40,128 nt of DNA from the NCBI GenBank assembly GCA_947573135.1, contig CANPDU010000031.1:1-40128 (forward strand), given 5' to 3'. The stretch comes from an uncultured Bacteroidales bacterium. Lineage in GTDB: Bacteria > Bacteroidota > Bacteroidia > Bacteroidales > Muribaculaceae. Shown here piece by piece: positions 16,132 through 24,069 of this stretch. A program made the translations under genes and the position numbers. How positions within the stretch are numbered: position 1 is the stretch's first letter; each line of letters starts with the position of its first letter. The notes below the pieces were generated by a model, which had not been told where the DNA came from, did not search any database, and was given only the letters and a program-made list of their open reading frames with translations.

Positions 16132-17001
16132 TCAATGACGATTGGATGATGACCGTGTTTTGATGGCGCTCATGATATATTTAGCAATCTGGACTGCTGC
16201 TTCCTGGCGGCAAGGCGCAAAACTTGGCCAGTCATCAAAGTCGATGATACGCATTCTGCCGTCGGGTGAAATGATGCAGTCTCCGCCGTAAATTTTTACG
16301 TCGAGAACGTCTGCGGCTGCGGTACACAAGGCTTTCAAACGTTCTTCATCGAAGTCGGGAGAGACCTGACGCTTTGATGCGAGTCTTCTGTCAGCTGAAG
16401 AATCGCTAGCCGAAAGCCAATAGAAAAAAGATGTGCCGGCTATGCCGTAGAACTTTATCTGCTCTCCGTCAATGTGGCGGTTGATGACCGCGCGCTTGAT
16501 GCCACGGAGGAAATATTCCTGAAGGATTTCCTGAGCCTCCTCGGGATGGCGGACGTAGGTGACATCCTCATTGTGCATGGTGTGGGAGTCGCCACGTTTT
16601 AGCCAGCAACGGGAAATGTGAGCTTTGGCAAGAGAGTCGCGTATGGCTTCATCGGTGCTAACTATTATGCTTTCAGGGTAGGGGATGTTACTGCCCATCA
16701 GTATGCGAGCCATTCGTTCGCGGATGCAATTTTCAATACCATATCCTGAATTAATTACGAGGGCACCGTTGTCTTCAAGATCCTGCAGACGAGCGATAGA
16801 TCTTGGTTCGCGACACATGTTAACAATTATGTCTTCATGCACCCCCGACGATATGAACTGTTCTTCGCTATAGACATTAAGTTCGCAACCACGTTTACGC
16901 AGCTGATCGGCAACAATGTTGAAAATAGAGGAGTCGTTGCCGATGTGATTTGGAGAAAATGCTCCGGCTCTCATTATGCCGGCAATTTTGATATCAGCCA
17001 T
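16132..17001 (-). CDS. ATP-grasp family protein, unknown substrate
   Basis: A 289-residue protein with the ATP-grasp layout: an N-terminal alpha/beta domain, the pre-grasp helix with INSGYGIENCIRERM (about 83-97), the ATP-binding strand CWLKRGD (about 132-138), the adenine-pocket segment RAVINRHIDGEQIKFYGIAG (about 170-189), and a metal-binding end GGDCIISPDGRMRIIDFDDWPSF. The last metal site reads DFDD where RimK-like enzymes usually have ExN. Members ligate a carboxylate to an amine or thiol via an acylphosphate. The substrate cannot be read from sequence. The neighbours are a sirtuin 36 bp upstream and a lipid acyltransferase 45 bp downstream, so modification of a lipid head group or a small molecule are both possible. 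Confidence 0.8.
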   Translation of the reverse strand: MADIKIAGIMRAGAFSPNHIGNDSSIFNIVADQLRKRGCELNVYSEEQFISSGVHEDIIVNMCREPRSIARLQDLEDNGALVINSGYGIENCIRERMARILMGSNIPYPESIIVSTDEAIRDSLAKAHISRCWLKRGDSHTMHNEDVTYVRHPEEAQEILQEYFLRGIKRAVINRHIDGEQIKFYGIAGTSFFYWLSASDSSADRRLASKRQVSPDFDEERLKALCTAAADVLDVKIYGGDCIISPDGRMRIIDFDDWPSFAPCRQEAAVQIAKYIMSAIKTRSSSNRH

Positions 17002-17037
17002 AGAGCGATGAAAGGGAAAAGAATGAGAACAAAATAA

Positions 17038-17712
17038 TCAAATAATTTCGGAAAGGCGGCGAATGCCTTGCGAAGCAGTCGCCCGGATGACGTTTACCCC
17101 GGGAGGCACTTCGGCGGGATTAGGATCGATATAGAATACGGGAGTGCCTTTTCTTACGTAATGAAGAAGTGCTGCTGCAGGATATACCACAAGGCTTGTG
17201 CCTATAATAACGAATATGTCGGCTGAACGAACGATTTCAGTCGCAGGTTCGAAATTAGGAACAGCTTCCTGAAAGAAAACGATGTGCGGCCGGACATGGT
17301 GGCCTTCAATCACAGTGTCGGGAGTGGTCACGTATTCTTCAGGGCGAAGAGTGAAGACGCGAGAGTCATCATCGACAGCACGAACTTTCATGAGTTCGCC
17401 GTGCAGATGGAGAACGTTGCTGCTGCCGGCCCGTTCGTGGAGGTCGTCAACGTTCTGGGTGATGATCATCACTTCGAAGCGTTTTTCGAGTTCGGCTAGG
17501 GCAATATGTCCCTCGTTTGGCGAGCAATTGATCAACTGGGCACGCCTTTCGCTATAAAAACGGTGAACGAGAGCCGGATTGCGGGCATATCCATCCGCAC
17601 TGCAAACATCCATCACGGGGTAGTTTTCCCACAAACCGCCAGCATCGCGGAATGTAGAGATGCCGCTTTCGGCGCTCATGCCGGCCCCGGTAGAAATGAC
17701 AAGTCGTTTCAT
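17038..17712 (-). CDS. cobB: NAD-dependent protein deacylase, sirtuin family
   Basis: A 224-residue sirtuin that removes acyl groups from lysine using NAD. The NAD-binding motif GAGMSAESGISTFRDAGGLW is at residues 9-28, TQNVDDLHERAG at 85-96 and the catalytic histidine in LHGEL at about 103-107 (His104). Tyr53 and Arg56 form the YxxR pattern that marks class III (SIRT5/CobB-like) desuccinylases. The four zinc cysteines expected after HGEL are absent; the only cysteines are at 37 and 63, so the small domain probably folds without zinc. It begins 12 bp after ftsZ, so it is probably transcribed with the division cluster. Targets are unknown. Confidence 0.93.
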   Translation of the reverse strand: MKRLVISTGAGMSAESGISTFRDAGGLWENYPVMDVCSADGYARNPALVHRFYSERRAQLINCSPNEGHIALAELEKRFEVMIITQNVDDLHERAGSSNVLHLHGELMKVRAVDDDSRVFTLRPEEYVTTPDTVIEGHHVRPHIVFFQEAVPNFEPATEIVRSADIFVIIGTSLVVYPAAALLHYVRKGTPVFYIDPNPAEVPPGVNVIRATASQGIRRLSEII

Positions 17713-17724
17713 CTCATATTATAG

Positions 17725-19080
17725 TTACAGATCATCATCGAATTCAATTTCGATAGTCCCGGAAGCCTTTTCCTGAGATTTCGGCTGAGGTTGTTCGGCT
17801 CGGCGCGTGTTGTCGGGAGCAGGACGAGATACAGAAGCCGAAACCGATTTCTTTTTGCGATTGTAAGCAGGAGCTTTTTCGAAAGCATCTATTGCTTCGT
17901 CGTTGTCAAGCTGTTCGGGTTCGAGTATCATATAGTTCATTACATCGCGCTGCCTCTGCATTTCGTCTACTTTCTCGTCACCATAGAAATCGCGGATGCG
18001 GTCAATGTCGATTGTCGCCTCATCATTTTTTGCAGCGGGTCCGGCAATCTGAATTGTATCGGCGGCATTTTTACCTTCGCGAACAGTTACATCGAAACCG
18101 GCGGCAAGGATCGTGAACTTGACCTTATCGCCAAGAGTGTCATCGTAGGTTATGCCCCATATTACATCGACATCTTCGTCGATCTTTGAAACAAAATCGT
18201 CGATCTGCTGTGACTCCTGAGCCTTAAACGGCATCTGAGACTTACGAGAATAGCATAGATTGAAAAGCAGGCGTTTGCTTGAGAACACATCGGTGTTTTT
18301 TAGAAGCGGAGAATGGAGTGCGTCTTCGATAGCGGCAGTCACGCGGTTCTCGCCTTCGCCATAACCGATAGAAATCAGAGCAGTGCCACCATCGCGAAGA
18401 GTGGTGTCGACGTCGTTCATGTCGAGGTTGATCTTGCCGGGGTTTGTGACGATTTCCGAAATACTCTGAGCGGCAATCGACAAAGTGTCGTCGGCTTTAG
18501 CGAAGGCGCAGTCGAATTCAAGGTCGGGATATATCTCTGACAAGCGCTCGTTATTTATAATGAGCAAGGCATCGACATAACGCCCCATTTCGTCGGCACC
18601 GACAATGGCCTTGTTGATTTTACGCATGCCTTCGAAGCGGAATGGTATGGTAACGATGCCGATAGTCAGCAGACCACGTTCGCGAGCAATTCGAGCGACA
18701 ACAGGTCCAGCTCCAGTACCGGTGCCACCGCCCATGCCGGCAGTAATGAAAACCATGTCGATCTCCGGAGTAAACAGTGCGGCAATCTCTGCTGCGCTCT
18801 CTTCGGCGGCTTCACGAGCTTTTTCAGGTTTATTACCGGCTCCACGACCTTTTGTAGTGTTAGGGCCAATCAATAATTTGTTAGGAACAGGAGACGTTTT
18901 AAGAGCCATGTCATCGGTGTTGACCACAACGAAAGAGACGCCGTGGATCTTGGCTTCGGTGTACATGTGGTTTACGGCATTGTTGCCTCCTCCGCCTACC
19001 CCAAGAACCATTATCCGGTCGGGAGCTTGGGGCGACTCTTTGTATTTGTCGAGATACTGGAAATCAGATTCTTCGCTCAT
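17725..19080 (-). CDS. ftsZ: Cell division protein FtsZ
   Basis: Tubulin-like GTPase that forms the division ring. Nucleotide loop VLGVGGGGNNAVNHM at about 25-39 and the tubulin signature GGGTGTG at 117-123, then the T7 catalytic region around DLEFDCAFAKADD. The core ends near residue 330. It is followed by a long linker (about 345-437, with basic and Ser/Pro/Gln-rich stretches) and a C-terminal peptide GTIEIEFDDDL that lacks the usual DIPAFLR-type FtsA/ZipA-binding sequence. It is 451 residues, longer than many FtsZ because of the linker. It begins 41 bp after ftsA, and the sirtuin follows by 12 bp. Confidence 0.98.
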   Translation of the reverse strand: MSEESDFQYLDKYKESPQAPDRIMVLGVGGGGNNAVNHMYTEAKIHGVSFVVVNTDDMALKTSPVPNKLLIGPNTTKGRGAGNKPEKAREAAEESAAEIAALFTPEIDMVFITAGMGGGTGTGAGPVVARIARERGLLTIGIVTIPFRFEGMRKINKAIVGADEMGRYVDALLIINNERLSEIYPDLEFDCAFAKADDTLSIAAQSISEIVTNPGKINLDMNDVDTTLRDGGTALISIGYGEGENRVTAAIEDALHSPLLKNTDVFSSKRLLFNLCYSRKSQMPFKAQESQQIDDFVSKIDEDVDVIWGITYDDTLGDKVKFTILAAGFDVTVREGKNAADTIQIAGPAAKNDEATIDIDRIRDFYGDEKVDEMQRQRDVMNYMILEPEQLDNDEAIDAFEKAPAYNRKKKSVSASVSRPAPDNTRRAEQPQPKSQEKASGTIEIEFDDDL

Positions 19081-19121
19081 TGCAGTAATTGGTATTGTGA
19101 ATTAGAAGGGAGATTATAAAT

Positions 19122-20603
19122 TCAGTCGGCAGGTGCATCGAGATCATCGTCATCAGTATCTCTTGGGTCGTTCCAAAATTTGGCTAAACGACGTTTGATA
19201 CCGTCTATCAAAGAACTGCCGTTTTTTTCAGAGAGTTCACTGTCATCGTCATAACCGTTTTCGTAACTGTCAAAGTCCGGTTGAATCTTCTGAGAATGTC
19301 TTTTTGAATTTCGGACATGAACAGCCGGAGATCCGTCGGTGTCGACATCGTCATTGTCATCTTCGAGTAAAGAGTCATCATCGATGTACTGACGGCGGTT
19401 ATTCATGGGGCGCTGAGTATTATCATAGTCGGTCTGGTTTTCCGTCAGCGTAGCGGTGGGTTCAGAGAGAGGTTCGGGGGCTGCTGTCAGACAGTCGACA
19501 GAATAATTGTCGGCGGCATATCCGGTAATAGCGAGAATGTCGATATTAGCGTTTCGGTCGAGGTTATTCCCTTTGAATTTGAGGGAACTGTCAATTGCGG
19601 CCATTCTTACGGGCATTTTCGACTGATTCTCAATCAGCCGGTCGAAGTTTCGCAGCCGGGCCCCGCCGCCAGTAAGAATTATACCGGCAGGGAGAGACTG
19701 AGGCCTGAAGCCGGCGAGTTCGATCTGGTGAAGGATGTTTGCAACGATCTCTCCGGCACGCGCGGATATATAGTTGTTGACTTCTATATCGGCGGATGAT
19801 GCGTCAGAAGTAATTGCGGAACCACTGCGTGCTTTTGCCATTTCAGCGCTCTCCTCAGTCATGTTCAGCCCCGCCATAAGGTCGCGCGTGATGTTGCGGG
19901 ACCCTATAGGAAGGGTTACAATGCTTTGCAGGGCGTCGTCTTTATAGATTGTAATGGTCGTTGTCTCGGCACCACAATCGACGAGTGCGCATCCGAGCTG
20001 TTTTTCGGATGCAGTAAGTACAAGATCGGTCAAAGCGATGGGTCTGACAACGTTGATAAGTTTAAGTGAATGATCATCAAATTTGATCAGTTCAAGGTTG
20101 CGGCAAATGGCCGGTGATATGACTATAGTCGAAAACTCGGCACGAATGTGAGTACCCACAGTCCCGACAATCTTTTTGACTTCAGAATTGTCGACAAAAA
20201 AGGCGTGTGGTAGCATGCCGAGATTGTTTTTATCGGTCACGAGTCCGAAGGATGCATCACGTTTCAGCCTATCGATAGTCTCGGCCGTAATCTCGACAGC
20301 ATTCGGAAATTTTGCCTGCGCCTGCGCCATGACTGTAGAAAGCGATCGTCCTCCAAGCGAGACGAATATGTCAGTTATTTTGCGAGGCGCGATCTCCGGG
20401 TTGTTTTCCAGTTTCCGGATTATGTCGTTGACATGTGCCGATACTTCCTGAACGTTCTGGATCTTGCCGTAACGAACGCAGTCGCTGACGCGTATTTCTT
20501 CGATAGCAATAACCCGTATGTCGCCGAGTTCACCTACAGCGGCAGCGAGTCCTTTGATTTTTGAACTTCCGATTTCGAGCGCGACTATATATTTTGTATC
20601 CAT
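19122..20603 (-). CDS. ftsA: Cell division protein FtsA
   Basis: Actin-like ATPase that tethers FtsZ to the membrane and recruits later divisome proteins. The N-terminal phosphate loop region VALEIGSSKIKGLAA (about 8-22), the 1C/2A segments, and the second phosphate loop CALVDCGAETTTITIY (about 205-220) plus ILTGGGARL (about 308-316) mark the actin fold. After the core at about residue 375 comes a long acidic disordered linker (NNRRQYIDDDSLLEDDNDDVD...). The membrane-targeting amphipathic helix SLIDGIKRRLAKFW (about 464-477) is not at the very end: a 16-residue acidic tail follows. It is 493 residues, larger than the roughly 420 of E. coli FtsA. Starts 45 bp after ftsQ. Confidence 0.97.
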   Translation of the reverse strand: MDTKYIVALEIGSSKIKGLAAAVGELGDIRVIAIEEIRVSDCVRYGKIQNVQEVSAHVNDIIRKLENNPEIAPRKITDIFVSLGGRSLSTVMAQAQAKFPNAVEITAETIDRLKRDASFGLVTDKNNLGMLPHAFFVDNSEVKKIVGTVGTHIRAEFSTIVISPAICRNLELIKFDDHSLKLINVVRPIALTDLVLTASEKQLGCALVDCGAETTTITIYKDDALQSIVTLPIGSRNITRDLMAGLNMTEESAEMAKARSGSAITSDASSADIEVNNYISARAGEIVANILHQIELAGFRPQSLPAGIILTGGGARLRNFDRLIENQSKMPVRMAAIDSSLKFKGNNLDRNANIDILAITGYAADNYSVDCLTAAPEPLSEPTATLTENQTDYDNTQRPMNNRRQYIDDDSLLEDDNDDVDTDGSPAVHVRNSKRHSQKIQPDFDSYENGYDDDSELSEKNGSSLIDGIKRRLAKFWNDPRDTDDDDLDAPAD

Positions 20604-20648
20604 GTTTTGGAGTGATGTTATGGAGTTATCGTTATTAGTAAAAACGGG

Positions 20649-21509
20649 CTAAACATGAGCGGTTGAATCTTCGACAAATCCGTCGGCATCAGGCGTCATG
20701 GTGGCTATATCATCAATATAATCAAATTCAGATTCTTCAGTCTGCAGCGATATGCGTCCGAGGCTTTTTTCACGGCGAGAAGCCACAACCTGTCCGGCCC
20801 ATTTGACAGAGATGGTGTCGTAAGTATTCCATCCTTTGACCGGCATCACTTTTTTATAAAAGGTCTTGAGTCTGTCGAATTTGTCGCTGACATTATCCTT
20901 GTCGCCGAAGTTAATCACCTGTCCGCGTATGACTGGAATAATTATGATGTCACCGGAAGCGGAAAGAGTTACAGTAGAGACGAGCGCATTGAGAGTGGGG
21001 TCGGCCGCTATATAAGATAACATCGGGAGAAGATGCTCGGCATGGAGACTGCTGTCATTGAAGTCGCCTATAACAATTGGCACGTCGACGTGGTAGTTGG
21101 CGTTTGCTATGACTTTCTTGCCGGTACGGTTAATATAGTAAGACTGTCCGTTGTGAGAAAAAACGCGCGCAACCGGAACCATTGGGTTTACGTCGATATG
21201 AAGCGAACCATTACAATAAGCAGCAACATTAGCAGACTCAACTACAGGCATATTGAGAATACGTTGTTCGAGATCACGGAGATCGAAGGCTTCTCTTGGC
21301 TGTGAGGCAACAAGAGCATATAAGTCACCGCATTCGCCAGCAACATCGGCATCAGAAACAAATCCGGATCCGATTGAATCGACAACAGATATAGTCACAC
21401 CATTGTAGCGATCGGCACGTTCGGCCAATCCTGTCATTGCCAGCGCAAAAACAAGATAGACAGCCAGAACAACTGTCAATGCTATTTTTATTATGGTATC
21501 TTTCTCCAT
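20649..21509 (-). CDS. ftsQ: Cell division protein FtsQ
   Basis: Bitopic divisome protein, 286 residues. A short N-terminus is followed by a membrane helix at about 8-28 (IALTVVLAVYLVFALAMTGLA) and a POTRA-type beta domain (about 38-110: GVTISVVDSIGSGFVSDADV...LRDLEQRILNMPVVESANVAAY). A FtsQ/DivIB beta domain then covers about 110-240. FtsQ links FtsB and FtsL (the DivIC-like protein at 6329-6637 and the FtsL-like protein at 31788-32159) and helps position septal synthesis. Placed between murC (41 bp) and ftsA (45 bp), the standard order. The sequence is poorly conserved in general, so the call rests on architecture and place. Confidence 0.9.
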   Translation of the reverse strand: MEKDTIIKIALTVVLAVYLVFALAMTGLAERADRYNGVTISVVDSIGSGFVSDADVAGECGDLYALVASQPREAFDLRDLEQRILNMPVVESANVAAYCNGSLHIDVNPMVPVARVFSHNGQSYYINRTGKKVIANANYHVDVPIVIGDFNDSSLHAEHLLPMLSYIAADPTLNALVSTVTLSASGDIIIIPVIRGQVINFGDKDNVSDKFDRLKTFYKKVMPVKGWNTYDTISVKWAGQVVASRREKSLGRISLQTEESEFDYIDDIATMTPDADGFVEDSTAHV

Positions 21510-21550
21510 TTTTGATAAAATTCAAAACACCGGTATCAGGCCGATGGTTC

Positions 21551-22924
21551 TCAGTCAGCGGCTGTCAGCGCGGCACACAATTCCGGGAGGTAGAGATTGA
21601 GGTCGCCGGCACCGGCAGTCAACAGGATTTCAAAGTTACGATTTTTTACGGTGTTTACAAAGTCTTCCTTAGAAATCATGGTTTTATCAGCGCATTTTAT
21701 GTGGTCAAAAATGATTTTAGAAGTAACGCCCGGAATCGGCAGCTCCCGAGCAGGGTAAATATCAATCAAGATGACTGCATCGGCAGCCGAAAGCACATCG
21801 GCAAACTGCGGAGCGAAATCACGGGTCCGGCTATAAAGATGCGGCTGGAACGCAACAGTCAGATGTCGGCCGGGGTAAAGAGCCTTTACGGAGGCGATGC
21901 TTTGTCGCAGTTCGTCGGGATGGTGTGCATAGTCGTCGATTATTGCGCGTCCGTTTTCACCTTCTTCTTTTAGGTGGAACTCAAACCGACGTTCGGGTCC
22001 CATAAAAGATGCCATAGCTTTTTTTGCCACTTCGGGTTCGAATTTACCTGTCAGCCATACAGCAGCAAGCGCAGCAACAGCGTTGTCGATGTTGATTTCA
22101 ACAGGGACTCCAAGTTCGATGTCGGCAATAGATCCGCCGGGAAAAACAAAGTCGAAGACAATTTTACCCGCACCGTGGCGGATATTACCGGCATAGAAGT
22201 CGCCTGATGTGCGCGAATATGTATAAGTTTTTACTGTCTCAGGCGGCCGAGGGACGAGCTTCAGACCTGTATGGACAAGCAAACAGCCGCCGGGTTTTAT
22301 TAACTCAGTAAAGTGAGCGAAACTCTCAAGATAGGCTTCTTCGTTGCCGTATATGTCGAGATGATCTGGATCAGTGGCCGTAATGACGGCTATGTAGGGA
22401 GACAGCTGATGGAAAGATCTGTCATATTCATCGGCTTCAATGACAGAATATGGCGAATCAGGCGCAAGAAGAAGATTGCTTCCATAGTTGCGGAGAATGC
22501 CGCCAAGAAAGGCGTTGCATCCTATTGATCCGGAGTGTAGAATGTGAGCGGCCATTGAAGATGTTGTCGTTTTGCCGTGAGTTCCGGCAAAACATAAACC
22601 GAGGCCAGAACGCGTGACATTGCCGAGAACGGCCGCGCGTTTAAGCAGATTAAAACCGTTATTACGGAAATAGGATAGGGGGATATTGTCGTCGGGGATG
22701 GCAGGTGTATAAACAACTTCGGTTGTGGCGGGATCGCGGAATTCGTCAGGTATGGCATCCATCGAATCGTCGAATGATATCACGACGCCTTCACTTATAA
22801 GGGCATCTGTAAGGGGAGAAGGGGTACGATCGTAGCCGGCTACTTTATAACCTTGAGATAGAAAGTATCGTTCGAGAGCGGCCATGCCGATGCCGCCAGC
22901 ACCGACAAAATATATTTTTTTCAT
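21551..22924 (-). CDS. murC: UDP-N-acetylmuramate--L-alanine ligase
   Basis: Cytoplasmic Mur ligase that adds L-alanine to UDP-MurNAc. An N-terminal Rossmann motif FVGAGGIGMAAL at about residues 6-17 and the ATP loop GTHGKTTT at 114-121 distinguish MurC from MurD-F. The motif EADEYDRSFHQLSP (about 173-186) and YAHHPDEL (about 335-342) are MurC features. It has 457 residues, normal for the family. Its ATG overlaps the end of murG by 4 bp (ATGA), so the two are probably translationally coupled. The murB gene, often its partner, is not in the window. Confidence 0.97.
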   Translation of the reverse strand: MKKIYFVGAGGIGMAALERYFLSQGYKVAGYDRTPSPLTDALISEGVVISFDDSMDAIPDEFRDPATTEVVYTPAIPDDNIPLSYFRNNGFNLLKRAAVLGNVTRSGLGLCFAGTHGKTTTSSMAAHILHSGSIGCNAFLGGILRNYGSNLLLAPDSPYSVIEADEYDRSFHQLSPYIAVITATDPDHLDIYGNEEAYLESFAHFTELIKPGGCLLVHTGLKLVPRPPETVKTYTYSRTSGDFYAGNIRHGAGKIVFDFVFPGGSIADIELGVPVEINIDNAVAALAAVWLTGKFEPEVAKKAMASFMGPERRFEFHLKEEGENGRAIIDDYAHHPDELRQSIASVKALYPGRHLTVAFQPHLYSRTRDFAPQFADVLSAADAVILIDIYPARELPIPGVTSKIIFDHIKCADKTMISKEDFVNTVKNRNFEILLTAGAGDLNLYLPELCAALTAAD

Positions 22925-24057
22925 ATAGGATTTGAAATTAGATCAATAATAGCATCAACGATTTTTTCGTCGCTGTCGTGAACAGCCATTTCTGAAATGT
23001 TACGAGAAAGAGACGTGCGTCTGTTTACGTCGGCAACAAGAGCAAGTACTTCGTCGGCGAGTCGTTGTCGGCAACTGTCGTCCGGGATCATTATCGCTGC
23101 TCCGCGATCGACGAGAGCCATGGCGTTTTTACGCTGGTGATCTTCGGCAACATTAGGTGAGGGTACAAGAATGACGGCTTTGCCCAATAGCTGCAATTCG
23201 CTTATGCTTCCGGCTCCGGCTCGAGAAACAACGACATCAGCAGCGCGGTATGCTATGTCCATTTCAGAAATGAATGCGGCCGCTTTGACGCCCGGGACTG
23301 ACGAAGCATGCCGTACGGCCTCAGAATCAGCATAATTTTTCCCGGTCTGCCAGAAAATCTGAATGCCATTATCAGAGAAGCGGCTAAGAGAGGCGGCAAC
23401 ACTGTCGTTTATCGTTCTCGCTCCGAGACTTCCTCCGACAAACAGAACCAGCGGTTTGTCTGGATCAAACCCGAGAATGACTTTTGCCTCGGCCTGGGTC
23501 ATCTTGTTATCGAGGAGATTTTTTCGAACCGGATTTCCTGTCATAATAATTTTATCAGAAGGAAAGAACCGCTCCATGCCATCATAAGCGACACATATTC
23601 TTCCGGCTTTTTTTGCCAACAGTTTATTGGTTACTCCGGCGTAAGAGTTCTGTTCCTGAACCAATGTCGGCACACCAAGTCTTTGGGCAGCTTTTAGAGT
23701 AGGACCAGAAGCGTAACCGCCTACGCCTATTACTATCTGAGGCCTGAAATTGCGTACGATTGACCGGGCTTTTTTTAATGCACGACGCAATTTGATAAGG
23801 ACCGAAATATTACGAACCAAATTTTTTCGGTCGAAACCGCATATGCTAAGGCCTTCGATCGGGTATCCAGCGGCCGGGACGCGTTCCATTTCCATGCGAT
23901 CGTCGGCACCAACAAACAGAATATCTACTTCGGGGAATTTACGACGTATGGCATTGGCAATTGAAATTGCAGGAAAAATATGGCCGCCGGTGCCTCCACC
24001 ACTGATAATAACTCGTCTTAATTGTGTATCGGATGTGTTTACAGAGTCGCTGTTCAT
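22921..24057 (-). CDS. murG: UDP-GlcNAc--undecaprenyl-pyrophosphoryl-MurNAc-pentapeptide transferase
   Basis: MurG converts lipid I to lipid II at the inner face of the membrane. The GT28 N-domain signature ISGGGTGGHIFPA is at about 18-30, the second glycine-rich loop GVGGYASGP at about 113-121, and the C-domain donor-binding SLGARTIND plus AGAGSISELQLLGKAVILVP (about 285-304). Length is 378 residues. It begins 12 bp after ftsW and overlaps murC by 4 bp. The longer N-terminus before VIISGGG includes about 14 polar residues. Confidence 0.97.
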   Translation of the reverse strand: MNSDSVNTSDTQLRRVIISGGGTGGHIFPAISIANAIRRKFPEVDILFVGADDRMEMERVPAAGYPIEGLSICGFDRKNLVRNISVLIKLRRALKKARSIVRNFRPQIVIGVGGYASGPTLKAAQRLGVPTLVQEQNSYAGVTNKLLAKKAGRICVAYDGMERFFPSDKIIMTGNPVRKNLLDNKMTQAEAKVILGFDPDKPLVLFVGGSLGARTINDSVAASLSRFSDNGIQIFWQTGKNYADSEAVRHASSVPGVKAAAFISEMDIAYRAADVVVSRAGAGSISELQLLGKAVILVPSPNVAEDHQRKNAMALVDRGAAIMIPDDSCRQRLADEVLALVADVNRRTSLSRNISEMAVHDSDEKIVDAIIDLISNPI

Positions 24058-24069
24058 CGTAATAAATTA

